A stretch of DNA of 23,621 nt from Clavulina sp. PMI_390. Lineage: Eukaryota > Basidiomycota > Agaricomycetes > Cantharellales > Hydnaceae. This document shows, in pieces, positions 8,814 through 19,783 of the stretch. Each line of letters starts with the position of its first letter. Positions within the stretch are counted from its first letter, which is position 1. The notes beneath the pieces were generated by a model. That model was not told the origin of the DNA. It worked only from the letters and a program-made list of their open reading frames with translations, and did not search any database. The translations under genes were made by a program, and so were the position numbers. The stretch lies in NCBI GenBank assembly GCA_015039315.1, contig WIDE01000239.1, forward strand, positions 1 through 23,621, in the 5' to 3' direction.

Positions 8814-9634
8814 ATCGAAATCTTCACAGCATCCGCGTATACTACCCGGCAAGATCTTTCACAACAAGGCAGGTAGCCCACCATGTACGGCGGGAGTTAG
8901 CATGCAGCTATGTGATTCCTAGTAGACCCCTGATCTCATCTGAGTCCGCATCTCACTGCGACGGTTTTCAGGCCGATATTATTGCCCCATATCCCGTGAG
9001 CCGTTTCAATCGTAAACCTGTGAGCAACTTAGGTCATCGGATAAACAACACTGATAGGCTCTCTCCCTAATCATTTCTAAGGTCAGAGGTCACTGTAGTA
9101 ACTGTCCAGAAGGCTGATATTTGCCATTCTCGTGCTTCTCATCTTGGCCCATGTGCCTTGCGCCCCCGGCTTCTTGACTTTGGCCAGAAGGAGAATGTTC
9201 TTATGCACTAGCTCACTGATAAATCTTGCCACTCCTCAGCACCCACGAGTTTATGCATTTGAAAGCACCTTCACGAGACGGTCTCCTATGCTGCACCACT
9301 AATACTTCCGCATTCAACATGTCGATCACATGGGATTCGAGGACCTCCGCAGAGTGCCACACTCTATCGAATGCTAGCTATCACCGTATCTTCCCAAATG
9401 TCTCCGCCTGGAGTCGAAGGGAATGATCGGTAATCAGGAAGCCCGCTTGGATGTTGGTCTCGTGCTTTTGGCTAGGACAGCCTATTGGCTGATGAATCGC
9501 GAGATCGCGTTCGTGTCATGATTGCTGCAGCTCCGCGATCGGAGAGTAACGTCCGGGACTGCATGACTTCGAGCTCTCACAGCCATATGTCTGCATCACC
9601 GCAAGCGTCAGCGGTCTCAGACCTCCCGCTGACG
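8814..9634. other. Intergenic, upstream of paralogue B, no gene seen
   Basis: No gene supported. The right part (from 9352) is the 5' flank shared with 6417-6812. One + frame (about 9427-9519) aligns loosely with a + frame near 6565-6600, but the two differ by a deletion and both end in stops, so they are unlikely to be exons. Confidence 0.45.
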
Positions 9635-9642
9635 TATAAATA
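9635..9642 (+). promoter_or_regulatory. TATA box of paralogue B
   Basis: TATAAATA starts 81 bp upstream of the ATG at 9716 and is followed by a CT-rich leader. The aligned position upstream of paralogue A reads GCGTACAACAG and has no TATA. Confidence 0.6.
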
Positions 9643-9715
9643 TCGCCAACCTTACAGCCCTGAGCTCCCCATCGAACCCCTCTTTTTATCTTCCACAAAT
9701 CTTTAGGGTGCTACC

Positions 9716-10562
9716 ATGAACAGCTTTGTTGAGCGAGCTGTGTTTGAGATAGAGGTGTATGGCAATGTGCGTGTTTGCCCCAGCTTTTCAGCATTCTATT
9801 CCTTTGACACCAAAGTCATCTCTAAGCAATGGAAACAAACCATCGTTAATGGGGCTGAGAAGGAAAAGCGCATGCATACACTGAAGGTGGTCAGTTGGAG
9901 GGTTGCCTTTTTCACTGTTCGTACGATGCAATCTAGTCTATATTACCTATTGGTTTGCTGAACTTATTAATCATTCTATCATCTCAACAGGGTGCCGACA
10001 ATCTCATTATACGATCCGCAATAGAGAAATACTTTGGCTCAGAGGCTGCCAAGAATTATGAGCTTGATTGCCAGGCCGTGCGTGACTTGCCTATTTTCTA
10101 CGCTCCATGAAGTTACTCACTAATAGGACGGCTCTATAGATCAAGCGTCAGCTTGAGGAGATGGAGAAAATTGAAGCCAAGGATGACAAGGTGTCTGACG
10201 TACTAGAGCAGCTCCTTGGTTTGTTCAAAACCTCCCCAAGGTGAGTTTCAAATGTGCTTAAATCTCGTAGACGCACACTGACTTCAGTGATTAATCCTAC
10301 TGTGGGCTAGACGCCAAATGACTCTGCTTAGGCTTGCCGCCACTCCAGGTGCAAGCGAGCTCGCTGATAAGTGCGTAAAAACCGAAGAGACTTTCGCAGA
10401 GACGTACGTTCACCACTTGATTATACCCTATTACCGGGATCTAACCACGAGGCTGTTAGTGTGCAGTACTCTAAGGAGGCTCCGCTTAAGAGCGCAGTCG
10501 ATTTCTTTGATCTCTCTGAAAATGAGCAATGCAAGATCCTTGGCATCAAAAAGTCAACCTGA
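9716..10562 (+). CDS. Unrecognised 174-aa helical protein, paralogue B
   Basis: Model: join(9716..9766, 9827..9916, 9991..10077, 10140..10240, 10311..10403, 10460..10562), 525 nt, TGA stop. Donors are gtgcgt, gttcgt, gtgcgt, gtgagt and gtacgt; acceptors are AAG, CAG or TAG. Intron positions and phases equal those of paralogue A, and exons 1-4 have identical lengths; exons 5 and 6 differ by compensating multiples of three. The protein shows an N-terminal FVERAVFEIE helix, a basic Trp-containing segment (SWRVAFF), a GADNL motif, a Lys/Glu-rich predicted coiled coil from IKRQLEEMEKIE, and a C-terminal FFDLSE...ILGIKKST. There is no signal peptide or membrane span. Function unknown; it could be a lineage-specific gene. 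Both copies keep open frames despite about half the residues having changed, which implies both are under selection. Confidence 0.8.
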
Positions 10563-11393
10563 AGGCCAGTGTGAGATTGCCTTTTGACGATATCCCATGG
10601 TTTTTTTTTCTTGTCAAATCTCTCGAGATTCTTGATACTCTGCCCAATGCACAAGTGTAATAGCTGCTATTTCCCCTCGAAAAAATTCATTCTCGCGTGT
10701 TCTTTTTCGTAACAATTGATCGTCGAGGCCGCCCAGCTTAGTGTCGTGCTGCATGAGCGTATAATTCACTGCGCAAACAAAGGTGGAGCTAAATGCTCCG
10801 TTTGAACACGTCGATTGGTCGCAGATACTATACATTTGCACTTGCCTGCTCGGGAGAACAAAAATAACTTGCCTATTCGAATAAAACTCCAGTGTGCTTG
10901 TCCTCATTCCATCTCAAAGCTTTACGTCTAAGCTAGTGCGCGCCAGGTATGGAATGCTATTGGCTGAAATATATTTGAAAGAGAGCGCTGAAGCTCAAAG
11001 CTGCACAGATTCGTCGTTTCAAGACAAACTTGTTCCCCAACGAACACAGATCATCTCATGCAACGGGTCATCCTTCATTTAGCCTGTTCATTTCTAATCC
11101 CTCCGCCGTATACACTGTGGTGGTGTTAGCGAGTGTATTTGTACTGACTGGCGGATAATCTTATCATTGAACAGCCGTCGAATCGAATTCTTTTGGTATA
11201 GATGACCATTACTTGGAGTAAGTGGTGCTGCACCCAAATGGGAAGCAAGTCTGTCACGAGTCCCATAGATTCCGATTGGCAGTACAGTTTCGCTAACTGA
11301 CTACTGTTGGACCGAATGGCTCCATCAAGCCAAGACCTCCCCACTAGGTGCTATGGCGAGGAGGGGCAGTTGATGGTCAAGGAGGATGTTATA
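10563..11393. other. 3' flank of paralogue B, no gene seen
   Basis: No gene supported. Includes a T9-type run near 10601-10609 and the counterpart of the 8338 segment near 11150. Minus-strand frames at 10614-10907 and 11126-11344 have no recognisable content and no partner in the other duplication copy. Confidence 0.45.
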
Positions 11394-11701
11394 GTGCCCC
11401 TGTACGCCTTTCGGCGCCGTACGGATGGACCGGTTCATGTCGGACGGCTCCTTTCATGGGATGGATAGGATCGGATGAGGGTGCAGTGGAACGACCGGGG
11501 CAGCAATGATTCGTAAGCATGTCTTTTCGATAGGCTGACCGTGCATCCAGTAGACATTACGCTCAAGCAACCAAGGTAGTGTGCGACGGGACCTCCCGAA
11601 CAGAAGGGGGGCGTGTGACAGGGCGCGCAACGGCGTCACAGCTTTCTGAATGAAAAAGGGCTATGAATTGGAATGCGGGGGGTTTGAATAAGAAGCTCTG
11701 G
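11394..11701. repeat. Conserved non-coding block, copy 2 (matches 8521-8813)
   Basis: See the first copy for shared blocks. Here GACGCCGT is inserted between the CGCGC and AGCTTTC segments (minus-strand reading), and about 20 extra bases precede the final AGCTCT. Confidence 0.7.
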
Positions 11702-11927
11702 ACTGGCCACCAATATCAAACGGACTCCAAAGTGAAAAGTCACTTGACCCAATTCATTTCCATTCATTCATTATACCACTGTACTTGCCTCTCTCCCTCT
11801 CCGTCCGAGAACCCTACCACCTCCCATCATCACCACCACTCATCCCGACCTCATCGCTGGTCCCATCGCTGCGGGTGATCTTCCTTAGAAAGCTTGAGGA
11901 AATCACTACCTACCGTGCACCGTCATC

Positions 11928-14045
11928 ATGTTGCACGTCAACCTAGCAGGGTCACCGCCCTCAAGCCCTACCCCTCCTAATATCGAGGCGCACAAGCAGG
12001 TCCGCTTCTACCATCAGTGCGCTCTCATCCCTCGTGAACATGCTGGTGGTCTACTACGGTCACTGCCATCTGTCTCCACCAAATCATACTCTATCTCTCT
12101 CCCATGGTCAAGTGGCACCAACTCTGTGTATCAACTAGACTGCTATGCCGCCCAACGAGCAAAGGATCCCTCCTTCACGCTCAAGCTTCCCAGGTCCGTA
12201 TGCACCTCGCGCCTTTCTCATGCCATGTGTTGCTCACTCGCCCCTTGATGGACGATCTCTCCAACGGTGTCTTATCTTAACCCATTTGCCAATCCGTCAC
12301 TTATTGTGGGATGTGGATTCTCACCCGCCACCACCACCACCACCCACCATCACGACCGGGCAACGCTCTCCAGCCTCACCAGCCGCCCCAGCAGGCGCCC
12401 AAGCGTATCCAACGAGGCAAATGTGCGGGAGCACCACCCTCCTATGCGCAGCTGTATGCGTCGATCGAGTCTCAGTCCATCCAGAACGGGCAACAAGGAG
12501 GTCAGTGCGGATCTGAAAAATGACAACAGTGCGGATACATCTGGTGCGTGTCCAGGCACTCAAATCCAATATCAGACCTTGATTGTCAAGCCACTGATAC
12601 CCATGCATGGTCCATTATTAGACGCTGCACCCAATATGCACATCCTACCGCCTCTTGTCGAAGACTCGAACTTTCTTTCTCAATTGACCGGCCTCGAGTT
12701 GCCAAGCTTCCCAACAGCGCCCTCGTCGGACCCGTCTAGCTCTCCCCCTCCTCCCTCAGCGTACAAACGTTCGAGAGAAAAGTCTGCTTCCATGTCCGGT
12801 GTTCAATCATCGACGTCGACGGCTTCGATGGCGGCCACTTGTTCCTCCTCAGGCGCTACCGCCGCTCCTGCTTCTTCCTCTCCACTTTCACGCACACTCT
12901 CACCCGTGTCCTATTTCGCGCGCCGCCGTGGTGCCTCTTTATCGAGCACGCTCCCTTCAACCTCTTCAGCAACACCCTCATTATCGTTTGCATCCGCCAC
13001 CGCCGAGTCTTCCTCCGAGGTCACCTCTCTCGCCTCAACCTCTACGTTCTTCCACCACCATCATAAAGAAGAAGCGGCTGCAACCGTACCACTCGCTCCA
13101 TGCTGCCCACAGTGCATCCGCACACTCTCGAGCCACCCATCGAGCCTCCTCCCTATCGACTCGGAGAGGGACGCGCATTGGACTCGGGGTGCGTGGGCGA
13201 AGAAGCAAGCTGATGAGCTAGAAGAAAAAGCTATTCGCGATAGCGCTGCAATCAGCAATGGAAATGCAGGTGCTGCTGATCCCCAACCATCGAGCTCCTG
13301 TACGGACCGTCTCTGGACGGCACCAGAGCACCACGACGACGACGATGCGGGCTTGGATGTCGTCTCTGCTGCGAAGCGCACGCCTCTGTCTCCCGCGAGC
13401 ATAAAGCGGAATCGAGAGCTGAGACTGTCACTGGATCTTTCGAGTTTGGGCACGGAGTTGCTCAAGGTGCCGAATGATGGGGAGTCGCCTGGGTTGGATA
13501 CGGATGTTGCGGATCTGGGTGTCCAGGCGCTGAAGGCTCATAGTCGGCTAGGACGCAGGAACTCTAGCGACGATGATGAGTTTGCGGTGTCGGAGGAGGA
13601 AGATGAGGAGGAGGGAAGTGGTGGGGATGATGACAGCAAGGTCGAGGACGCGAAGGAAACAGAGCCAGTTTCTGCCGCCCACGTTATATCTGCTCCGGCT
13701 TCTACCTCTCCGCTCTCGAGCTCTCCGACACCTGCCGACTCCACACACACACCTCCAAAGACATCAACTCCTCCCCCTTCTTCCTTCCCTGCCGTGTCCA
13801 CGACCACCACTCCAACACCACAGCCCACATCGACACCCACCAAGTTCGGGCTCATGAATCGCCTTCGCAGAGGGAGCGCACCTACGCCACCCACCCCTCC
13901 ATCTTCTTCCACGCACTCGTCTTCTCCTTCGCCGGGACTGAGATCGATGGGGTCACGAGGGAATTTGAGTCTGAATGTTAACTTGGGGAACATGAATCCG
14001 TTTAGTGCGCTCAAGGGGATGGGCGTTGGTATCGCTGGGGCGTGA
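11928..14045 (+). CDS. Low-complexity Ser/Pro-rich fungal protein, 645 aa
   Basis: Model: join(11928..12193, 12374..14045), 1938 nt, TGA stop. Exon 1 ends in phase 2 at a gtccgt donor, and the first AG after it in the intron (ctccag, 12372-12373) restores the open frame exactly. The intron includes a CCA microsatellite (about 12328-12343). The N terminus carries a more ordered piece, KQVRFYHQCALIPREH and TKSYSISLPW, typical of a conserved but unnamed basidiomycete family. After that come long Ser/Thr/Pro/Ala runs, FHHHHKEE (about residue 315), CCPQC (about 332), RGAWAKK, a strongly acidic Asp/Glu tract (about 485-520) and Pro/Thr-rich repeats. A tail near residues 580-645 contains FGLMNRLRRGS and MNPFSALKGMG. 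It is probably disordered and perhaps phosphorylated; function unknown. Segments at 12504 (gtcagt) and 12544 (gtgcgt) could be donors of a further short intron, but the frame is open through them, so I kept them as coding. Confidence 0.72.
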
Positions 14046-14338
14046 TTCTACACTGAATCCAAGCCTACGTTAGCCATGATAGATCCTCGTCGTACCCTGG
14101 AGTCAGGTGAATAAGTTGATGGCGGGACACCTTCAGCTTCTCGAATCGCTTTGGATCATCTTCGCCCATATCTCACCCTCACAATGCCCGGTTCTCTGAA
14201 TTGTCTTTTCTTCTTCACAGGCTATGTTTTCACGTTCCCAGACTCATGTTGTATCAAGCATCTATACCGTACTGCTGTACATTATACCGCGCTCACGTAT
14301 ACCAGACTGCATAACATAGTACCTATGCTTTCTTCAGA
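14046..14338. other. Convergent 3' ends, no gene
   Basis: Short spacer between the + strand Ser/Pro-rich gene and the minus-strand F-box copy. It should hold both 3' UTRs. No clear polyadenylation signal or exon seen. Confidence 0.5.
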
Positions 14339-16181
14339 TCAGTACATGTCTTCCTCCGAACTGTTTCCGTCGCCATCAAGATTCATTCCCGTTGCGCCAT
14401 CAGGCCATCCCAATTCACCAAATGACTCCGTAATCCGAAGTTGGCCGCGTTTCCTGCAGGGTTCTTGCTGAAAATCGGCATTTTGAGCTCCAAGTAACGC
14501 TGGCGACAGTCGGGGAGATTTATATCCGCTGGAAGTGATGCAAAGGTTGATGCAGAGGTCCCGGCGACGACGAAGCACAGATTTCAGGGACTGTGAAATA
14601 AGCTGTGAATCTTCTTCATTTAGTTCATGGGCGTCGATCCGGAACCATAGCGAACGAAGGGCGGGTAACGGCAGAGAACTATCCACTTCTAGTTCTGCTA
14701 GCTCTGGATCTTCTGTAGAGCCAGCCAGGTAATGGAAGAATTCGTTCCACGTGAAACATCTTGAGTTGAAAGGAGGGAGAATGACAATCTCTTCAAGTGA
14801 GATATGACGGTCGAAAAAAGCAAGTATGTTTGGGAGAACAGGATCTCGCCTAGTGGGGGAGAGATATCGCGAATGAGGCAATGTAAACCTCTGTGCAGGT
14901 ATCATACTACGGCTGCTTGGTTTGTGAACTTCTGGCCAGGGCCGTCTCATGGACATACGCTTAAGTTTGGGGAGCGTCAAAGCATCCCAGTACGTTCGAG
15001 ACTTTTCCAAGTCGACATTTCCATCTCTCGTTGAATATCTGATCTCGTGTAGATAGATCTCTTCACAAAATGGAGCCACAAGATGGAAAGCTCCAGGGTG
15101 AAGTGCCTGAGTGCGAAGCCGCAAGAAGCGGAGGCTTGGAAGTACCAGGGGTGATATGGTCTCTGGGGTCTCGAAAAATCTATAAAAGCTCATATCCCAA
15201 TCAAGATGCTCAATGAGAGGGAAACCCTGAAGGAATGAAATAAATCCCGAGGGCTCGAGAGAATTAGAAATTCTGAGCTTTATAATCGTGCTCACGTCAT
15301 TTTCCAACGCGGTCAAGTGTCTTCTGATGAGCAACTCTACTGACAACTTGCTTGCTGAATGGCCCCAGAAGCAGAGTTGTGAGATGAGGAGATGCGTATC
15401 TGTACCCCACGAGTCATCGGTAATCGTGACACTTTGGAGAGAAGGGTAGTTCCACCCAAAGCCTTTCAAAGCATCAACAACCTGAAAAGTGGGCAGTTCA
15501 GGCAGTTCTGTCTTCATGCCTGGACAGGATATAGTGATGTGTTGGCAACGGTGAATATGTGAAGCAAGCAATTTCCATGCCTGATTGGAGCTGATTCACC
15601 CTGGGCGTTGCCAGTCATGGATATAAAGATGTTGAAGGGGGTGGTTCCAGACCGAGCGAGACGCTGCGCCACTACGTTAAGCGGTACTATGAGCCGGTTT
15701 TGTTGGAAAACAAGCAGAATATCCCTCCAACAGCGTGGAGATGATAATGCTATAGCTCTGAATTTACGGCAGACGAGGCCCATCATGATGAACGAGCGAG
15801 ACAGACGGAATCGGTAAGGAAGATGATATCCTGCAAAACGTTGTTTCAAAAAATAATCGTCGGAGCGGGTGGAGATTATCTCGAGGATATAAGATAGGAT
15901 TTCGACTGGAAGGATGGCCAAGATTGGTTGGGATGAATTTTGTATTGAATATAGTTTGGCCCGCTGCTTTTCCAGCTCTTGTGAGACATTTGAGAGGAAT
16001 TGAAGACGGATTTCGATACTATCTACTGACGAGTCCAGATATGATTCGATGCTATCAGAAAAGTTACAGAGACCGATGTTGTTAATCACATTCGGCAAGC
16101 TACATGGAGAACGTACGACTCCGTGACGACCACTAGATGCTGAAGGGCCTTTGGAGTAGCTTTTGGCTCGGATGAGGACAT
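14339..16181 (-). pseudogene. F-box-like/LRR-like protein, copy 1, frameshifted
   Basis: Model on the minus strand: exon 1 16181-16117 (65 nt, starts MSSSEPKATPKALQHL), intron 16116-16052 (gtacgt...tag), then 16051-14339. The intron interrupts a Ser codon before IESYLDSS, exactly as in the other two copies. Next come a heptad-rich helix (RLQFLSNVSQELEKQ) and an F-box-like domain (LPVEILSYILEI, then LSRSF..M.LVCRKFRAIAL and CWRDILL). The C-terminal part is a run of irregular leucine-rich segments, including HIHRCQHITISC and the CEEIYLHE signature. Relative to the intact copy, about 15 codons plus a non-multiple of three are missing between FNIFISMTGN and AWKLLASHIHRCQ, so the frame is lost around 15575-15605. 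No intron can fit there. F-box proteins usually link substrates to SCF ubiquitin ligases through Skp1. Either a young pseudogene or an assembly indel; the rest is intact to its TGA. Confidence 0.78.
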
Positions 16182-16236
16182 TTTTCGTCTTCTTATCGTG
16201 GAGTAGGCTGGGAAGGGTAGTTTTTAGGTCACCATG

Positions 16237-16242
16237 CACGTG
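16237..16242 (-). promoter_or_regulatory. CACGTG box upstream of F-box copy 1
   Basis: CACGTG lies 56-61 bp upstream of the ATG, inside the wider inverted repeat AGGTCAC-N7-GTGACCT (16226-16246). In gene orientation it reads GTCACGTG, a full match to the RTCACGTG site known for Cbf1-type bHLH factors. The equivalent box is present in both other copies. Confidence 0.5.
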
Positions 16243-17441
16243 ACCTGCTAGCCCCCAAATCAAGGAATTCATTTGGATTCCTACACGGTGTAGGCTCCAT
16301 GGCCGCCGAGAAATGACCAGAATGCCGAAATATTTCAGCTGCCTTAGGTGTGGATGAGATCTTGTGACCGGCATTAGTGTGGTGATTTTCTAAATGCTCA
16401 AGACCTTTCTTGCCACTGGGTCCTCCCTGACGTTTCTTGGAAGCCTTTTTGCCAGTACCTGTTCTCGGATATACGACATTAAGGGAGCCAGCGGTACTAG
16501 TTTCGTGCGCAAAAATCCTCCGTGGCCTTTGAGCTCCTATTGGCATTTATGGATACCATTCACTAATTAATTCCACAGCGAAATCCAAACAGCATTCCAG
16601 GTATCACATCAAGGTTAGTCAACAACGTCCTCATGGGAAATGAACAGCAGTAGCGAAGGAGAGTAAGCAAAATGGCAAAGACTAGCTATGAGGAATGAAC
16701 AGGAACAAGTCAAACATGGATGAGGAGGATCCCATGTCAGAGAAATAACGAGTGCGCTGTGGCGAAGAAATTTAGATCAAAACTGAGTGTCACAAATTGA
16801 AGAGCAAGCAATGTGCTAATTTTGTAGGCAGGGAAATGCATGAAAGCCATAATTGCTTAGAAAAAAGACACATGGGGAGCGGGAGCTCATTTGGGACAGG
16901 TGTGGGGTGCTGGGGCTAACAATCCGTATGAAAGTAAGTTTACTGACGAGAGCTCCTAATGGCATGGACCTTGAAGTGTGAAACTAATAGATATGGGCCA
17001 AAAGCTCTAAAATGAAGAGTGTTGAGTAGAAAAACGTTCAAGAAAACTCATGAGCTGCGATCGGGCTGTGAGGAGGTTCACTCACCGTGTAGGGTTTGAT
17101 TGCTACTTGATTGGGCAGCAGATGATCAAAGGAGTTTCAGGACACCAAATAATCAGGTCATATGACCTAGAATGAACAGTGAAGCGAGAGTCAGTCCGCC
17201 TGATACCAAAGATGTGATTACTTGCTTTCCCTGGCAGCTTTCCCTGGCAGCTTTCCCGAGTTGCCATTGACTCTCCTGATGGCCATGGCCGAAGCTCGGA
17301 CGATATTAAAACTTGCCTCGTGACTGAGATAGTTCCAGAGATGCATCAAGAAATAAATCCAATGTCTAAGATGGAGTTAAGAAGATTTGGGCGGATTGAA
17401 CATTCCAAACATGCGCTCACTCACTCACATCACGCACTTGA
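16243..17441. other. Intergenic between F-box copies 1 and 2
   Basis: About 1.2 kb without a supported gene. A minus-strand frame of 105 codons (16229-16546) has a basic Gly/Lys stretch but no homology to the N termini of the other copies, so I do not call it. The only ordered structure is a short tandem repeat at 17225-17259. Confidence 0.5.
17225..17259. repeat. 13-bp tandem repeat
   Basis: CTTTCCCTGGCAG is repeated exactly twice (17225-17237, 17238-17250), followed by a partial third unit CTTTCCC. Intergenic; no function apparent. Confidence 0.8.
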
Positions 17442-19284
17442 TTAGCTATATTCGAGGCGGCTTGCGCAAGCCGAGCCGTCAGGCCACATTAGCTCATCAA
17501 AGGAGCCCAAAATACGAAGCTGACCACGCTCTCTGCCGAAAATGTTTCCCGGGGTATCGAGCCTAAGAGCCTGAACATATTTCTTCGTGTCTTCCGAAAT
17601 ATGGGCGTTCATACAAAGACTGAAATTTATGCAAACGTCTGGCCGGCGGACCAAGGTCACTTCTAGTGATCCGGAGAAGCTCTTCGGATTCAACGACTTG
17701 AGCTCCTTGGCATCAACCTGAAACCATATGGAACGAAGGGCGGGAAGCGGTTCATGAGCTTATGTACTCCAACGCTTCCAGTCTGTATTGAGTCGGCTCG
17801 GGGGTGGCCGGTTCGACCAGATAGATATCTAAAGAACTTGTGCCGAGTGAAATATGACGGCTGTGATGGAGGCAACACAACAACCTCTTCTATTGTGGGA
17901 TGGCGGTCAAGAAAATCCAGGATGTGTGGAAGAATGGGGTCTCGTTGCCCCCACTCCGGATACGGTCGCTTCAGCGAAAGGCGCCTGAGTTTAGGGAGGG
18001 TCAAGGCATCCCAATGTGCCGGGCACACTTCCGTATCGTGACTCGTCTTAAGATCATCTAGCTCATGAAGGTAAAGCTCCTCACATTCTGGGGCTACAAG
18101 TGCGAAATCCCCAGGATGAGCGACTTTGGACGGAAGCCTCAGAGACAGTAGATTGGGGAACGCTAGCGATATGCTGCCCTCCGCAATATCCCGACTAGAG
18201 CTAAGATCCCAGTCAAGGTGCTTCAGAAGGGTCAAGTTTTGAGTGATAGCGGCGGCACTAGAGGGATCAAGAGCGTTACCAATCTTCAATCTCTTCACGC
18301 CATTCAGCGCAGTTGGTGTTATCATTGTTACTTTGAGGTCCCCAAAGGACACTATCTCCAATGAATCGACTCGACTATCAGAATGGGCCCAGAAAGGCTC
18401 TTCGATGATGATGGGCTGGACCTGAGTGCACCCATGATCAGTGATTATAACATGCCGCAAGGAGGGAAAGCTCCACCCTCCAGACCTCAAAATGTTTGAA
18501 ATCCTGAGGGATTGAAATCCAGGTGCAAACGACTGCAACCGAGGAGAGCAGATGGTTATATGCTGGCAGCGATGGATGTGCCCCCCAAGGAGGCGCCAAA
18601 TTTGATTGTCGCTCAATGTTTGGTATAGAGCCTCGTCATCCTCCTCTTCATCATTGTCGACGTCCAGATATTTCATGGTGTCAGTAATGAAAATGAACAG
18701 ATTGAAGTGGGTGGTCCCTGAGCGAGCGAGATAGTCTGCAACAGCATCGGCTGGGTTCACCAACTCACCATCTTCGATGATGAGAAGGACATATCTCCAG
18801 CAACAAGGAGATGCTAGAGCGATGGACCTAGCTCTTCGACAAACTAAGTTCATGGCAATGAATGAGCGGGATAGGCACATCTAACTAGGAAGATGATCGA
18901 GTGGCTCCGACTTCATCAATGGGTCATCAGAGCGTGATGAGGCGATCTCGAGGATGTATGCCAAGATTTCAGTAGGCAGGCTCATAATGGGTCGAAGAGC
19001 GTTTTGCTTGGAGCAGACGTTTGCCTTTTGCCTCTCCACGATTCGCGAGATATCCAAGAGGTGTTCAACATGGTGTTCATAATCATCTTTGGTTGAGTCG
19101 ATATAGCTTTCAATGCTATGTGGATAAAGTGGCGGTATGATTGTGAGAGGTTCCGCGTCGATAGCTTGGTACACGGTATGTTGGGTTGGTGCACGTACGA
19201 TGCTGTGATGTCCTTGAGGTGCTCAAGTGCTTTTGGGTTATTTCCTGGCCGTAACGGGCCCGTAGGTGACGAGCTTGGATCCAT
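17442..19284 (-). pseudogene. F-box-like/LRR-like protein, copy 2, stop and frameshift
   Basis: Minus strand: exon 1 19284-19199 (86 nt, starts MDPSSSPTGPLRPG, contains NPKALEHLKDIT), intron 19198-19116 (gtacgt...tag), exon 2 19115-17442. The domain order matches copy 3: IESYIDS, a heptad helix, F-box-like LPTEILAYILEI, LSRSFIAMNLVCRRARSIAL, HIHRCQHITI, CEELYLHE, and a tail QLRILGSFDELMWPDG. Two lesions break it. An in-frame TAG (18883-18881) falls between the first and second halves of the F-box region, where copy 3 has GRLRLSR. A one-base-type frameshift lies around 17740-17765, just before the segment matching PLPALRS.WF. Reading continues in the original frame directly after TAG (ATG TGC CTA...), so the downstream LRR part could only be made by readthrough or re-initiation. 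Copy 2 also has an acidic insert (NDEEEDDE) not found in the others. Confidence 0.85.
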
Positions 19285-19324
19285 CCCCGCACCGTTGGAA
19301 AAGGAGTTGGAAGGGCAATTACTG

Positions 19325-19330
19325 CACGTG
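19325..19330 (-). promoter_or_regulatory. CACGTG box upstream of F-box copy 2
   Basis: CACGTG is 41-46 bp upstream of the ATG at 19284; gene-orientation context is TGTCACGTGCAG, again GTCACGTG. It survives although the gene body is broken. Confidence 0.5.
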
Positions 19331-19783
19331 ACATTCAGTCTGAATTTCAGACGCCACCAGGCACCGGATCCTGAAGGACCTAACCCCCCGAATGTAACCA
19401 CCACCATCGCCAGTTGTGGCCGCTCTTGATCCTTTGTGCAAGTTTGGCGCAACCAACTCGAGCCTGGTCCCTAATAGGAATTCTCAGATGATCCTGGCAG
19501 TGTCCAACACGTTCCGTCTCCTCTTTCCACCGCCACTACCCCTACTGACATCATTGACATATAGTACGGCCCTTGAATGGATCAATCTTCTACTCAGGTG
19601 AATACTACCACACCTTCAAAGACACACGCTTTTGTCATTTATAGTTATGCATCGAAACATGGTTTGCATCAACGTCATGCTATTGTATAAGGTACCGGAC
19701 CCATGAGCTGTCTGCAAAATGTCTAAACTTGCGTCCTTGGTGGCTACAGTGGCCCTTCATGCGACGCAAACTCCCAGACTAGC
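19331..19783. other. Intergenic between F-box copies 2 and 3
   Basis: Promoter side of copy 2 and 3' side of copy 3. No gene, tRNA or repeat recognised. Confidence 0.5.

Larger units (their letters stand above)
9398..11701 (+). repeat. Tandem duplication unit, copy 2 (matches 6514-8813)
   Basis: Second copy of the roughly 2.3-kb unit carrying paralogue B and the conserved downstream block. It contains a small insertion near 11672-11690 relative to copy 1. Confidence 0.75.

Noticed and set aside
13538..14014. 158-codon minus-strand frame with Gly/Val runs
   Set aside because: Antisense shadow of the Ser/Pro/Thr-rich coding exon.
16229..16546. 105-codon minus-strand frame upstream of F-box copy 1
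   Set aside because: A KKGLEHLE stretch first looked like the NPKALEHLK of exon 1, but the true exon 1 of copy 1 (16181-16117) has the matching PKALQHL and the correct splice phase.
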